From Sperchopsis tessellata (lineage: Eukaryota; Arthropoda; Insecta; Coleoptera; Hydrophilidae), in contig JAWQRN010000281.1 of assembly GCA_033557685.1 (NCBI GenBank), positions 1 through 32,286 on the forward strand: a stretch of DNA of 32,286 nucleotides, given 5' to 3'. Under the pieces are notes generated by a model. The model worked only from the letters and a program-made list of their open reading frames with translations, ran no database searches and was not told where the DNA came from. Within the stretch, counting starts at the first letter, position 1, and each line of letters begins with the position of its first letter. Below are positions 12,601-22,600 of the stretch, in pieces. Both the position numbers and the translations under genes were made by a program.

Positions 12601-14059
12601 AATAGAGATTTTCTTGAAAACAAAAACAACAGCAACAGTTTCTCTTCACCATTATAATTATCTTGAAAAATAAACTCGAGAATGTTCCACCAGTTCTCTC
12701 TTCGTACTATAAATATTAAGATACTTTATACGGACATCGAAATTTGGCCACTTTGTATTAAAATTTTGAATTAATATTTTCTCCCTAAGCCATGTATGTT
12801 GTATACGCACTGTAGTGAATTCAATCATGGAAGTAACATCACTCGCCTTGAAAATGTCCCTTGCAACAGTGGACGAAATGTCGGCACTTGTCAGAGCCCC
12901 TACACGGTTTAATTCCAGAAACGACATTGATACAGATAATAACCGTGGAAGTCTATTACATTACATACCTTATTGTTTTTTTTTAGTGTGGTGTTATTGA
13001 ATGTGTTCCAAATGCAAAATCAAGAGACCAGTTGGGTCGCCAGACAGACATAGGAATGTTCGAATATTTCCTCACCAAATATGGAGATGAAAGTTCTCAA
13101 GAATTTCAGCAAGCGAGAAGAAACTTTGTTACATCTATGGCTGCATACAGTGTCATTGGTTTTCTGCTTCAAATTAAGGACAGACATAATGGTAACATCA
13201 TGTTAGATGTTGATGGACATATTATTCATATTGGTAAGTTTCCCTATTTCCCAGAGCATGCAATATCTAACATTTGGGAGTGTTGATATACATATATATA
13301 TTTTACTTTTAATTTTTTTTTTGGTATTATAATATTTTCTTGGTCAAAATATTCTTTCTATTATTTTTGTTTGTTATTTTCAGATTTTGGATTTATGTTT
13401 GAATCTTCTCCTGGTGGAAATTTGGGCTTCGAACCTGATATCAAGCTTACAGATGAAATGGTTATGATTATGGGTGGAAAAATGGAAGCACCACCATTCC
13501 GATGGTTTTGTGAATTATGTGTACAAGCATATTTAGCTGTCCGGTGAGTAGTAAATAATTTTTATTTCTACTTTTTTCAATAATAATGATAGATAATTTA
13601 TTTCCATGATAGGATAAAATCTTTCCAAATTTAAATTATTTGCGAAAAATGGAATGAATATTGTTCTTATATATATAAGACTTTATTTAACTATTGTTAA
13701 TGTTCTAATCCTTACTATATGTAATTTGCGTTTGACTCTATATCATCGAGAGACACTACATTGAGGAAATCAGATTAAATTTTGCCGTAGGTCTTGTACA
13801 TTATAATTTAATATTTGTTATATTTTTTTCTAGGCCGTACAGGGAAGCCATAGTTTCCTTGGTTTCTTTGATGTTGGACACAGGATTACCATGCTTCAGA
13901 GGTCAAACAATTAAGTTACTTCGATCGAGATTCGCCCCGAACGTCACAGACCGAGAAGCTGCTGCATACATGCTTTCTGTGATACGAAACAGCTTCTTAA
14001 ATTTCCGAACACGTACTTACGATATGATTCAGTATTATCAAAATCAAATTCCATATTAA
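616..14059 (+). CDS. PI4KA: Phosphatidylinositol 4-kinase III alpha (3' part, 16 exons)
   Basis: This lipid kinase converts phosphatidylinositol to PI4P at the plasma membrane, in a complex with TTC7/EFR3/FAM126-type partners (family knowledge). Exons read from splice sites and frame: 616-903, 2245-2393, 2453-2623, 3458-4037, 4360-4498, 4591-5070, 6835-7264, 7564-7988, 8702-8883, 9718-10151, 10212-10402, 10507-10686, 10834-11013, 12987-13233, 13384-13543, 13834-14059. All introns are GT-AG and every junction keeps frame, giving about 1,486 codons and a TAA stop. Recognisable blocks are VINALANIAANIQGE, ASSSAGNLGVLIPVIAV and HAQFLLVHFN in the helical region; HPISAQYAVRSL and AHQLIWNMKTN in the helical PIK domain; and PYPKG, VLDIDYKSGTPMQSAAKAP and FKVGDDVRQD in the kinase. 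The ATP-binding Lys is probably in the codon at 10885. The catalytic loop KDRHNGN is at about 13176-13196, followed by HIDFGF. The conserved end is YDMIQYYQNQIPY. Human PI4KA is about 2,100 residues, so roughly 600 N-terminal residues lie left of the window. The gene appears intact here. Confidence 0.95.
904..2244 (+). other. PI4KA intron after the first visible exon
   Basis: This intron lies between donor CAG/GTATAT and acceptor TTTAG/ACAT. The flanking exons join in phase inside an Arg codon, giving ...TQYR-HVSKAVINAL. It holds the THAP relic at about 1231-1401. The stretch 1540-1640 has several copies of CCTACCTA/TAGGTAG words. The remaining sequence, 1640-2230, has a less AT-rich patch near 1800-2070 that I cannot assign; it may be old repeat. 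Confidence 0.7.
1231..1401 (+). pseudogene. Decayed THAP-type zinc finger relic
   Basis: A single frame across 1231-1401 reads like a THAP DNA-binding domain (C2CH zinc finger found in P-element transposase and many transposon-derived proteins). It starts FSVPQCDSK, where the family has C-S-x-x-x-C. It continues with FSFHIFPKVKLKVWLHV (the FHxFPK...W core), then VVCGEHLKPDDFFY, matching the family's V-C-S-x-H-F-x-P-x-D-F. The C-x2-H pair (codons at 1360 and 1369) and the second Cys (1246) are kept. The first Cys position is a Phe codon, TTT, one base from TGT. A TAG interrupts the frame at 1321-1323, just after the core. No transposase catalytic core or terminal repeats are visible nearby. 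It lies in sense orientation inside a PI4KA intron and is non-functional as read. It could be from a P-like or other THAP-bearing element. Confidence 0.6.
2624..3457 (+). other. PI4KA intron, unassigned AT-rich sequence
   Basis: This is an in-frame GT-AG intron between ...AASDSG and GLWPQEW; the exons join inside a Gly codon. A 76-codon open frame at 2996-3226 contains KTWNEVYNV. That is weakly like the spacer between endonuclease and reverse transcriptase in some LINEs, but it is too short and too unspecific to call. I see nothing else here. Confidence 0.5.
5071..6834 (+). other. Large PI4KA intron
   Basis: This is the second-longest intron in the visible part of PI4KA (1,764 bases). It runs from donor CAG/GTAATT to acceptor GATAG/GTAGAT and is phase 0. 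The middle holds an antisense LINE reverse-transcriptase fragment (about 5590-6030). A short perfect inverted repeat, ACCAAT-TCC-ATTGGT, is at about 5308-5322. The rest, including 6030-6830, is AT-rich sequence in which I recognise nothing. Confidence 0.6.
5590..6030 (-). pseudogene. Degenerate LINE reverse-transcriptase fragment
   Basis: On the minus strand the sequence reads DHNILLSNLYCYDVRGTT followed by FKSYYK. This matches the conserved reverse-transcriptase block with the pattern D-H-x-I-L-L-x-K-L...Y-G-I-R-G...W-F-x-S-Y-L in jockey/CR1-type elements. After a stop, the 87-codon frame at 5596-5859 gives INWFYGSRLPINPKKH, then SFS, then MDLG. That matches the segment after the catalytic FADD box (W...L-x-L-N-x-x-K-x-x-x-M-S-F...K-D-L-G-V). 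The FADD box itself and the intervening region are missing or unrecognisable, so the fragment is internally deleted as well as stop-laden. It sits antisense in a PI4KA intron. It is dead; the clade is inferred. Confidence 0.6.
7989..8701 (+). other. PI4KA intron, no other feature seen
   Basis: This phase 0 intron has donor TTG/GTAAGTG and acceptor TTCTTAG/GCTGTG. It is AT-rich with no recognisable coding, RNA or repeat content. Confidence 0.6.
8884..9717 (+). other. PI4KA intron, no other feature seen
   Basis: The donor is AAG/GTAATT and the acceptor TTTTAG/ATTAAA; the exons join inside an Arg codon (...LPE-R-LKSHD). The stretch 9060-9400 is less AT-rich than its surroundings and could be old repeat, but no motif is visible. 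Confidence 0.5.
11290..12378 (+). mobile_element. 5'-truncated, dead LINE (jockey/CR1-type) with a TAA tail
   Basis: The sequence resembles the C-terminal half of a LINE reverse transcriptase, in the same direction as PI4KA. The frame at 11308-11562 has a palm motif block SGVPQGSVLGPLLFLIY, then FFAEDF where active elements have F-A-D-D, so one catalytic Asp is replaced by Glu. A second frame at 11593-11778 has WQLSLNENKCTVLHI and VDLGVYISADLKW. Downstream, in broken frames, come YKAHIRTILEYANSVWNPF, ELLERVQRR and YEYRL...L-P-M-L-R-S-R-R-Q-R-E-D-L-I, all typical thumb/C-terminal blocks. The 3' end is a (TAA)n run at about 12358-12377, a common LINE tail. The 5' part (ORF1, endonuclease, fingers) is absent, as expected for 5' truncation. 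I found no convincing target-site duplication. Exact 5' border uncertain. Confidence 0.75.
12358..12378 (+). repeat. (TAA)n microsatellite tail of the LINE
   Basis: About seven TAA units directly follow the decayed LINE coding sequence. This is the expected 3' end of a target-primed insertion. Confidence 0.8.
12379..12986 (+). other. Remainder of the PI4KA intron before the catalytic-loop exon
   Basis: This is AT-rich intron downstream of the LINE. It ends in a polypyrimidine tract and TTTTAG acceptor just before the exon beginning CGVIECVPNAKSRDQLGRQ. It contains dispersed repeat copy A (about 12810-12905). Overlapping open frames on both strands here are not genes. Confidence 0.6.
12810..12905 (+). 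repeat. Short dispersed repeat, copy A
   Basis: About 95 bases align with 27415-27505 in the same orientation. Shared words are GAAGTAACA, CCTTGAAA, TGTCCCTTGCAACAGTGGA and, after a diverged stretch, GTACTT/GCACTT-TCAGA. The copies are diverged by substitutions over the rest. This copy lies about 80 bases upstream of the PI4KA exon at 12987. The family is unknown to me. Confidence 0.7.
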
Positions 14060-16160
14060 GTATGGACCTCCAAGAATTTATATTATTATTATTACTATTA
14101 TTTTTACACAAAATATTTTGTTTTTGCTTTTTGATATACATATATGTTTATTTTCGTTCTGGATGTCGAAAGATATTTGCTATTTTTGTTTTGTATATAT
14201 TGATAAATTGTGTTTTGTGATATCATTATATATTTTTAATATTTTCAAATGTATATAAAAATAGGGCAATATGTAAAAATGTAAGAAGATGGTAATGGTT
14301 AGGAAATGGAGACATCCAGAAATGGTATTTTTTATCATATTTTTGTCAGTGATTAAATTTTAAAAGAAATTTACATACACAAAATAACCGAAAACAAGAA
14401 CCAAGAATCACACTGTTGGACATTTATCAGAGTTCTTATTGTACGAATCATTTGTTAGTAAGTACTTACAACAACAAATTGATCTTATTACCCTTAAATC
14501 AAGATTGTTAAAAGTTCAAAATATTAAAGTATCTTTCTGGCAGTGATAAATGGTACCTGGTTGAGGTTTTTTAAACTTTTTTCCTAAAACTAAACTACTT
14601 GTATTATATTTTGTGTATAGTGATTCATTTTTATTTTCTATCATATTTTCTGTTATATTTTTTACACATTTCTTGTTAAGCTTTTATTACCTATTTATTA
14701 TGTCACAATGAGCCGTTATTTAAAATTATTTGTTATTCCTATACTATGCCAGTGATTTTCATGCGGAATTTATTTATTGTTTTATGCATAATTATTTTTA
14801 GTAAAAAAATCACCAATTTTTTTCTTAATAAATAGTAATTAAAATTGATTATTTTTAAAACCAAATTGTTATATTAAAAAATCCAGAACTAATATAAAAT
14901 AATTGTCTCGTCCGAGTTTTTTTTTTTTTTAGATTTACTTTCAATTTATGTTAGACATTTTAAAACGTTTTTTGAGCAATCCATTATATGAGGTTTAAGA
15001 GACTATACTTTGTACATACACTTTCAAATGCAAAAGGTAGATATAGTAGACAAAAGTTAGTTTTCCATTTCTTTCTGTCTCAAATAAATGTCACTGTCAA
15101 ATAATAACAAACAAGACTTAATAGATGTATTAAATACCCTGTACTTATAAAAAATTTGACTTACAAAGAATTTTGTTCCCACATTTTTAAATTAAGAAAT
15201 CTCATTTTAAAATCACCTCTCCTTTTCTATCTCCAAAACAAAAATAAAAGATGGTAGATGCAAATGTAATTCTTGTTATATGAATCTTTTTCATCTCACC
15301 TGTAGATTTATAATTTACTTTTTTTGTTTCTACTAAAATATTCATTGTAAGTCAAATTGACCTACAATATTTTCGTATTCATGTTTTTAGCACATTAGTG
15401 GGGTTGGCTGATTATACTGAAAAATGATGGTAATTGATAAATTTTGACGATCGTAGTTTTTATCAGGGATGGTTAAATATGTACCTAATAATCACATGAT
15501 CTTAAACCTATTGTAAATGTGTCAAATAGAATTATTTCCTCTTTTGTCATGGTTCAAAGATGTATAGAGATGTTCCTTCACACAGATCGTAGTGTTCCTA
15601 AATTCATTCCTATTGAAATGTGTATTTGTTGTTAATAATTTTAGGTTATCATATTTTATGATTACTTTTAAATTAGTTGTTTTTGATTGATTATTATGTA
15701 TTATTGCTATTTTTTAAAGTGAAGATTATACTAATAATATTATTACTTTTACTGTTTTTATTGTTATTAATATAAGAATTTTCTGAGTACTAAATTGAAC
15801 TGTGGCAAAACTAGTCAAATTATTAAATGTGCATTTAAATTATATTGTAAAATACTGTAATGAATACCTTGTTATACCTAAATATTCCATGTTTCTGTAT
15901 AAAGTGTTTAAGATTTTATTTTTAATTAAATAAATTGGTGTATAGAATCCTGCATTTTTATTTCTATGTTTACATGGATAAAATATAAGTCCAACATTGC
16001 TGATGCCCGTTCCTTTACTGCCATGGTTGCAATGACACATTTAATTTTTTTAATTTTGTTTACACTGCTCTACAGATTTACTCCATTTATTGAGTTTTTC
16101 TCAAAAAGTTAAAAAATCACAAACACATTAACGCTATGATACTGCAAAAAAAAAGAAAAA
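14060..16160 (+). other. PI4KA 3' UTR and flanking intergenic DNA
   Basis: AT-rich sequence follows the PI4KA stop. Candidate AATAAA signals for this strand are at 14827-14832, 15083-15088 and 15929-15934. Which is used cannot be told without transcripts. There are long T runs and (TTA)n stretches, for example near 14080 and 15740. No coding sequence is recognised; a minus-strand frame at 15840-16040 is not credible. Confidence 0.55.
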
Positions 16161-17580
16161 AACAAACAATTACTGGTCGTTTTAAGTTGGAATGGAGTTG
16201 TATTGAATAATTCAATTGACCTCTGGACTGGTGTGTGCTACATATTCTATAAATAGAGTTTTTTAGTACGTTGGTATGTGTTTTGAGAGATAAAATGAGT
16301 TGCCTTGCCTAGAATTGGTGGAAGGAACACGAATGTTAAGAAGGGACAAGAAAGTGGGATCATTAACAAGATTATTAAATAGTTTGTACAAGAACTGTAT
16401 ATCGATTACTTTTCTACTAGCATTTAGAGAGACAACATTGAAAATTTCAAGTAGAACAGCATTAGGGAGACCTTGTTCTAGATAGGTATTGAATTATTTT
16501 AAATATAGATACTTCAGCATTTTCCTTTGCACACTTTCAAGTATTAGGTCATATTTTACATACTGAGGGTTCCATATGACAGAGCCATATTCAAGTTTAG
16601 ACCTTATGAATCTGTGGTAAAGTGCTGTAATGGCAGTGAAATCAGAGAAGTTTTTACTAGATCTAATATTAAATCCAAGCATACGATGTGCTCAGTGATA
16701 TGGGAGTTGAAGGTTAGGCCACTATCATATTTAATGCGAAGATCAGTGATGCTGTCTCAGCGACTTAGCGGACATCTGGATATACTATACTGTAAGATTT
16801 TTCTCTGTAGCTTACAACTTTGAATTTGTCAGTATTAAGATGCAATTTGTTTGTCACCCCAGTTACCTAGATGGATGAGTTCATCTTGTAGAGATCTGCA
16901 TTTCTTGGAGGCTATGTATTTGAGCATATATCTATAAATCAACAGCAAAGAGAAGTTTATGGTTTTTTAGGGGGAGTGCGATGTCATCGATAAATAACAA
17001 AAACAGAAGGGGTCCAAGGTTTGAGCTTTGAGAAACACCAGAGTTAGTCATGAAAGAATCAGATGAGTATCCAAGATGATGAACAGAGAGAAGACGGTGA
17101 GAAAGATAGATGAGAAGAGGTCAGATATGGTATTGGAAATACCAAAGTTCTTAAGTTTACAAATGACGATATTGTGATCTGTACGATCAAATGCCTTAGC
17201 AAAGTCAGTGTATATGATATCAACTTGGCTTGTTGGTCAACTGTTCAGGTTAAAAATTGAGTGAATGAACATAAGTTACTAGTAGTGGGTCTCTGTTGCA
17301 TGAAACCATGCTGATGATGCTGTCTTTGTACATGTGAATAAATAGCATCGTAAAGGCAGGGACTCAAAACCTTGGCAAAATTAGACAGAATGGCTATCGG
17401 TCGATAGTTTTTGATTTCGGATGAGTTTCCTGCTTTGAATACGGGTATTATACGGGCGAGTTTCGAAGTAGTTGGAAAGGTTCTTATTTTGAGCGACAGG
17501 TTGAATAGAATTTCCAGTGGTGTTGCTAGAATATGACAGCAATCCTTAAGAATAAATCCAGGGATCGAAAACCATGATTA
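16160..17580 (-). mobile_element. Degenerate LINE (jockey/CR1-type) reverse-transcriptase region
   Basis: Read from 17580 down to about 16160, the minus strand gives ordered reverse-transcriptase blocks with many stops and frameshifts. They are GFILKDCCHILATPLEILFN, then ARIIPVFKAGNSSEIKNYRP and ILSNF, then HQHGFMQQRPTTSNL, then NLGPLLFLLFIDDIALP. Next comes LLFAVDL, where the catalytic F-A-D-D has become F-A-V-D. These are followed by LEYGSVIWNPQYVKYD (open frame 16494-16682), FLYKLFNN and VQRSIELFNTTPF near the C-terminus. The upstream endonuclease and ORF1 are not recognised past 17580, so the copy looks 5'-truncated. Borders are approximate. Not functional. Confidence 0.75.
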
Positions 17581-18534
17581 CAAATAATTGGGCAGCAGCA
17601 GTTGTGGACTCACTTTTTTTAAGTAAATGTGTATCCAAACTTTCCATTGAATTATCTTCAGGTTCTGCTGGCACTCAAAGTAAAGAATATGTAATTACTA
17701 ACCATTTAAGAGAGATCAAATTAGGACCTACCTGTGTTCTTCAGTTTAGTTTAGTTAAAATTGTTATCACAAAACTTTTTATTTCTAAAGTAAAAATTAA
17801 ACAAATGAAGATGTAAATTTGCTACAGTTGGCATTTTATTTTAACGGAAATCTACAGAACTCACACTATCTCAAACTGTACAATTATATTGAGACAGTGG
17901 CATGGAAACCAAAACTTTTAAGTATTTAGATCGGAAGAATATCCTGACTCATTTCTTTTGTTTATATGATTGTATTCTGGCTAATCCAGAAAACTTTATT
18001 ATTTAAATACTTAGAAATTTGACATAAAAGAAACTACTGAAATGTTGATAGATAATTTTTGAGTAGGTTGAAATATTAGAACTGTTTTCTTCATGGAGAA
18101 TTTTTCATTTATGCGATCTCTATTCTCTTCTCAAAACATGCTTCTAAAGTAAAACATACTGTGTCAAGTAAGTTAATAAAACAATTGTCTGATGCTTTAG
18201 CACGTCTACATATTTTTCTTTACCTTTATCTTTACCAGAGAAGCAAGAAGACAAATGATATGCTAATCCATTAACTACCCAAAATTCCGTTCCTGTTTCC
18301 TTATCCTTTAACGAAGTCAGGGACGGAAACAGCCAGGAGCATAAAAAAGGTATTTATAAAAGGTAGTTCTGTTTAGGGATGATGTATTACCTTTAAGGCA
18401 AATAACAAAAACATCTTTCTTCTCATTTAAATGAGGTACATGAATTGTAAAATCTACTAAAAAACCATCGAGTTTGAAATACAAGTCCGCTCCATTAAAT
18501 CATTTACGTGTTGAGCATTTAGATATATTATATA
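17581..18534. other. Intergenic, with a possible decayed coding stretch
   Basis: From 17581 to about 18140 there is AT-rich DNA with nothing I recognise. From about 18500 down to 18140 on the minus strand, two adjacent open frames have coding-like composition (KLDGFLVDFTIHVPHLNEKK, then KETGTEFWVVNGLAYHLSSC). Neither has a clear start or a known domain. The first is followed by an AAAG/GTAATA donor-like site. Confidence 0.35.
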
Positions 18535-19654
18535 CAGAGAACCCTTGATCTAACGGACTATTCGGGGGAAGGGGTGTCCATTAAATGACATCGTCCGTTA
18601 AATCCGAATATCCGAAAATGGTGCCTATATTAAATTAAAAGTAAATTAAATTACAAATCATATATTTACCCGCTTACTGTAATTAATTCAAACCGAGTTT
18701 ATTTAAAATGAATTCATATTATTTTTGTTTAAAACACAGCATAATAGACTGTTGGCATATACTTGGAAGTGTAAAAATGACCCTCTTTAAGTGGAACTCG
18801 ACGTGTTCCACATGTCAAATAAATTTATGACCTTCGTATTTATATTTATAGGAAATATATGTTTCGTTTAGCACATATGTATACAGAAATGTTTATTTTA
18901 GTTTTAAAACGTAATAATTTTGCTTCAGATAAATTTATTTGCACAAATAATTAATATTCTAAGCACATAAAACATTTAAGGAGTAAGTATAAGCGAGTCC
19001 AATGAGTTAGAACAATAACAAAGTAATATTTATTTATGAACAAAGTATAATATAAGAATTTATCTGTACAATATTTACAATACATAACATGAATAATTCA
19101 ATAAAAAATTTATTCGGAATCTGATAACGGGAGATTTGCAGACGACGTGCTAGGTTGAGTAGATTTTTGTTTAATTGGCTTGAAGAATGTGTCCAATTTT
19201 AATTGCATTTTCAAAGATTGTTGTTTGTTATTTCCCTAAATTTGCAAAAATGAGAGTAATATAGCTGCACGTCTGGGTCTATCGATGAGTTCATAAACGA
19301 TATTAAATTGTCAAGATGACTCCTTATTTGGCTCAGTTTAATTTTTTTAATTGCTGGCTTTTCTTCTTCATCGCTCTCCTTGTCTGTTATATTGTGACCC
19401 ATAACTTCTTCAGGTATCTCACTTTCCAACATTACTTGATAACCAGGATCACCCTCGTCTTCTTCCAATCACTGTAATAATCTTCAGTTGCGTCCTTTTT
19501 GCCATCACGTGACAAAACAAATATTTTCAACTTTTCTTTCGCTTTGCGAATATCTGATATGGTTTGTTTTTTGACACCATATTCTTAACGAATTCTCGTC
19601 ACTGATACACCCGATTCCAAGAGTCAATATTTTGCGTTTTCTTTTTTTATCCAT
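18535..19654 (-). mobile_element. Internally deleted pogo/Tigger/Jerky-like DNA transposon
   Basis: One end is CAGAGAACCCTTGATCTAAC at 18535, preceded by a TA (18533-18534). The CAG start after TA and the 'taacggac/gtccgtta' words fit pogo/Tigger-type ends. Read on the minus strand from the ATG at 19654, it starts MDKKRKRKILTL. It then gives LESGVSVTRIR, an in-frame TAA (19585-19587) and EYGVKKQTISDIRKAKEKL, the N-terminal pipsqueak-type helix-turn-helix. After SRDGKKDATEDYY the sequence jumps directly to EEDEGDPGYQVMLESEIPEE and ESDEEEKP (open frame 19211-19468), then LDTFFKPIKQKS and a stop at 19110-19112. These are the acidic C-terminal parts of such transposases. The CENP-B DNA-binding part and the whole DDE catalytic core are missing. 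I found no matching opposite terminal repeat. Confidence 0.7.
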
Positions 19655-22600
19655 GATTTTAATTTGGTTTAAAATGCAAGTAAAATGTTAACCAGAAATT
19701 ATTATGTGTTCAACATTGATGTCACTGCACAACTGATAAAAAACCGAAAAAAAAACAGGTATTTAACCTTTTAACAAATAGGGAATTCCCAACATCTGTA
19801 TACAATTCTATAGTATATATGTACGAACAAATTTTAGAAAATAACATATTTTTTTCGCACGGCGCGTGACCGAGGTAATAAATAAAAGCATAATGATCCC
19901 AAAAGAATAAAAACCTTTTATTTACATCTGTTTTTACGACCGCTGCATTTCTACACATTTCTAGCTAAAGGGCGCTCATATTGTAGTATTGTTTTGTCGG
20001 TATTTCTCACATTCACGCCTACATCGAAAAAAAAATTGACAAGTGCCTATTGTTCCCTTGACGTCATAAAAACCCTTACCTTCCATACATCTGGAAAAAT
20101 AGATTGGATTGCTAGATACAATACATTGTACTAATAATAAAATACATTTTATTTATTTCAAAATTATGACATTCTTTAGCCTAGTTTGTTTATCATACAT
20201 TGCCTCTTACCAATCAACGGTATGCTCAGAATCTGATTTGGAAAGTCAAACTAGAAAAGTTGACATGCTCGTCACGTAATATTTCTGGTGTAAAATCATA
20301 CTCAGACTCTAGTTGTGATAAAGTTTAATTTCAAGTTACGTATGACTATTATAAATTATTGTATATAATATATTATGTATATTATATATAAATGAAGAGT
20401 AGGATGGATAATGCATCAATGCATAATGTGATAATTATAAATAAAACATTTCAATTCAAGCCATTTATTAAAATATTTTTCCATCATTCACACAAAGTGG
20501 TATATATGAATTAAATTCACGTCTAGAGTATAAGATAGGCTAAATAGAGAAATTAACAAATTCAAAAGAAAATTTTAGTTAGAAGTAACTACTTTACGTG
20601 AGATACTAAGTATTCACTAGGGATAGAAATTCAAAATAGGTCTTCACCAAACAATGCAATTAGTGTACATAAAATTAACCATAAGTTTTTTGTCAACAAC
20701 ATGTTGGTGTGAGCCATCAAACTTAACGTTTAGAAAAACTTAAATGTTGTAGTATCTCACGCAAACTGTTTATAACAAAAAATTAATATTAAAGGGATGT
20801 AACAATTATATATCTTAGGTAAAATATTTTCCTTACGATTATAACCACAAATTACATGAACTTACATGGGCGCACAGAAAGTTTTCAATGTTGTAGCAAA
20901 AATGAATTTATGACATGCAATATCATCTAAGCTAAAAAAAGTGTTCATTACAGAATATTAGTGCATAAATTAATAAAATAATTGGTACAATTATAGCTAA
21001 TAATATTAACTTTACTAATGAGATGTGTCTGGTCACCTGCACAAACAGTCTGAAACTAAGGATGATAATTTTTTAAATTTATGGAAAATCAAATAGTGCT
21101 AGTTTGACTCAAGTTTGAGAGGGATAGTGAACTAAGTATCGTTATAGTTAATGTTGATAAACATATCACCATGTCTGACTTAGAAGGAAGAAATGTTTAT
21201 CAGACATTATTTTTAACTGGAAGTATGTAGTCAGACTTGCAAACATTTTAAATTTGTATTGAGAATGACACTGCAAACATATATTAAATAGGTATATATA
21301 TAGAACCACCACAGAGATATTTAAATAATAAAATATTAAATTTTCTTTAGCTTACTACTAAAACAAAATATCACTTAAAATCTTGCAAGTACAATCTGCA
21401 ACAAACGGACAAGTCTACATCATGTCCCACAAAGTCTTTGTAGAACTTGCCTAGCCCTGCATATTTTTAGCAGAATGAACTTTATAAGATTTTAGGAGTA
21501 ATAGTGTGGCAGTATTACAAAGTGAAGTTATAAAGTAAATATTGCTCAAAATTTATGGAAAATATTAAAGAGCTAACAACCATTTGTAAAAATAAAAAAG
21601 ATATTCAAAATATGTACCTACTTATGAGCTTAAATTATAATTTCAAAGCAATTTTGTGAAAGATACATAAACAATGAAAACTTTTGCGTACCCTTTATAA
21701 TATCAAACATCATAGGCGTCTAAGAAACACACTATGCTTTATAACTTGAAGAATCTTTAATACTATTTTATATTAATTTGATACTTTTATATATTACATA
21801 TGCTTTTGTTTATATGAATGATAATACATTACCACACTTTTGAGGTGACAGAAGGCTCTTAAAAGTAAGAATATTGATGAGACGCCTATGAGAATCATTG
21901 ATGTGCATTTTACAAACATCATGGTAGTTTTAATTATCATCCTCATCATCACTGATGAATTTATAAAAAAATGCTGACTTATAGAATGAAATATTGGTAC
22001 AAAAAACTTTCCTTTTAAATAAATTTATTAAATTAATGACCACTGCTGCCTTTATGAAATGCACTTCAACAAATTTTAAATATCAAATTATTCCAACATT
22101 ATTTTTACATTTACACATCTTAATTTCATAGCAGTTTTATAAAATCTTAAATTTATTAAAAGACTGAATAATTGAAGGATTCATTCTTTTTTTTTAGTAA
22201 TTAAATTTCAAAATACAGAATATATTCAATTTTATTTCTCTAAAATGCATAAAGAATAATATTCTTTTCATATTCTTGTGTTTTTCTACTCTATCAAATT
22301 TTTCTTTATTTCCATTTACTTTTCCTACTCAACTACCTAGCAGATTACTACTACCCTAAGTTCTCAGTCAGTGTTCCCAAAATGGCCATTATTAAAATAG
22401 TATTGTTTATATTTAAAAGTTAGATTGCAAAAACTGCTATAAAACTTAAATAATATCTTCTTCCTATGACTCTAATATATCCAAGCAAATCTAGCTAGAA
22501 AAATTAAAAGGTCAAACTATAGGGGAATAGGGAGTATAAAAATACATGAATTTTTGAAGATCTACGCATCTCGGGATCGAGAGCACTTAACAGTTTTTTT

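Noticed and set aside
12658..13000. Overlapping open frames on both strands
   Set aside because: The shared content is the dispersed repeat (copy A), and the plus frame runs through the splice acceptor; no protein is recognisable.
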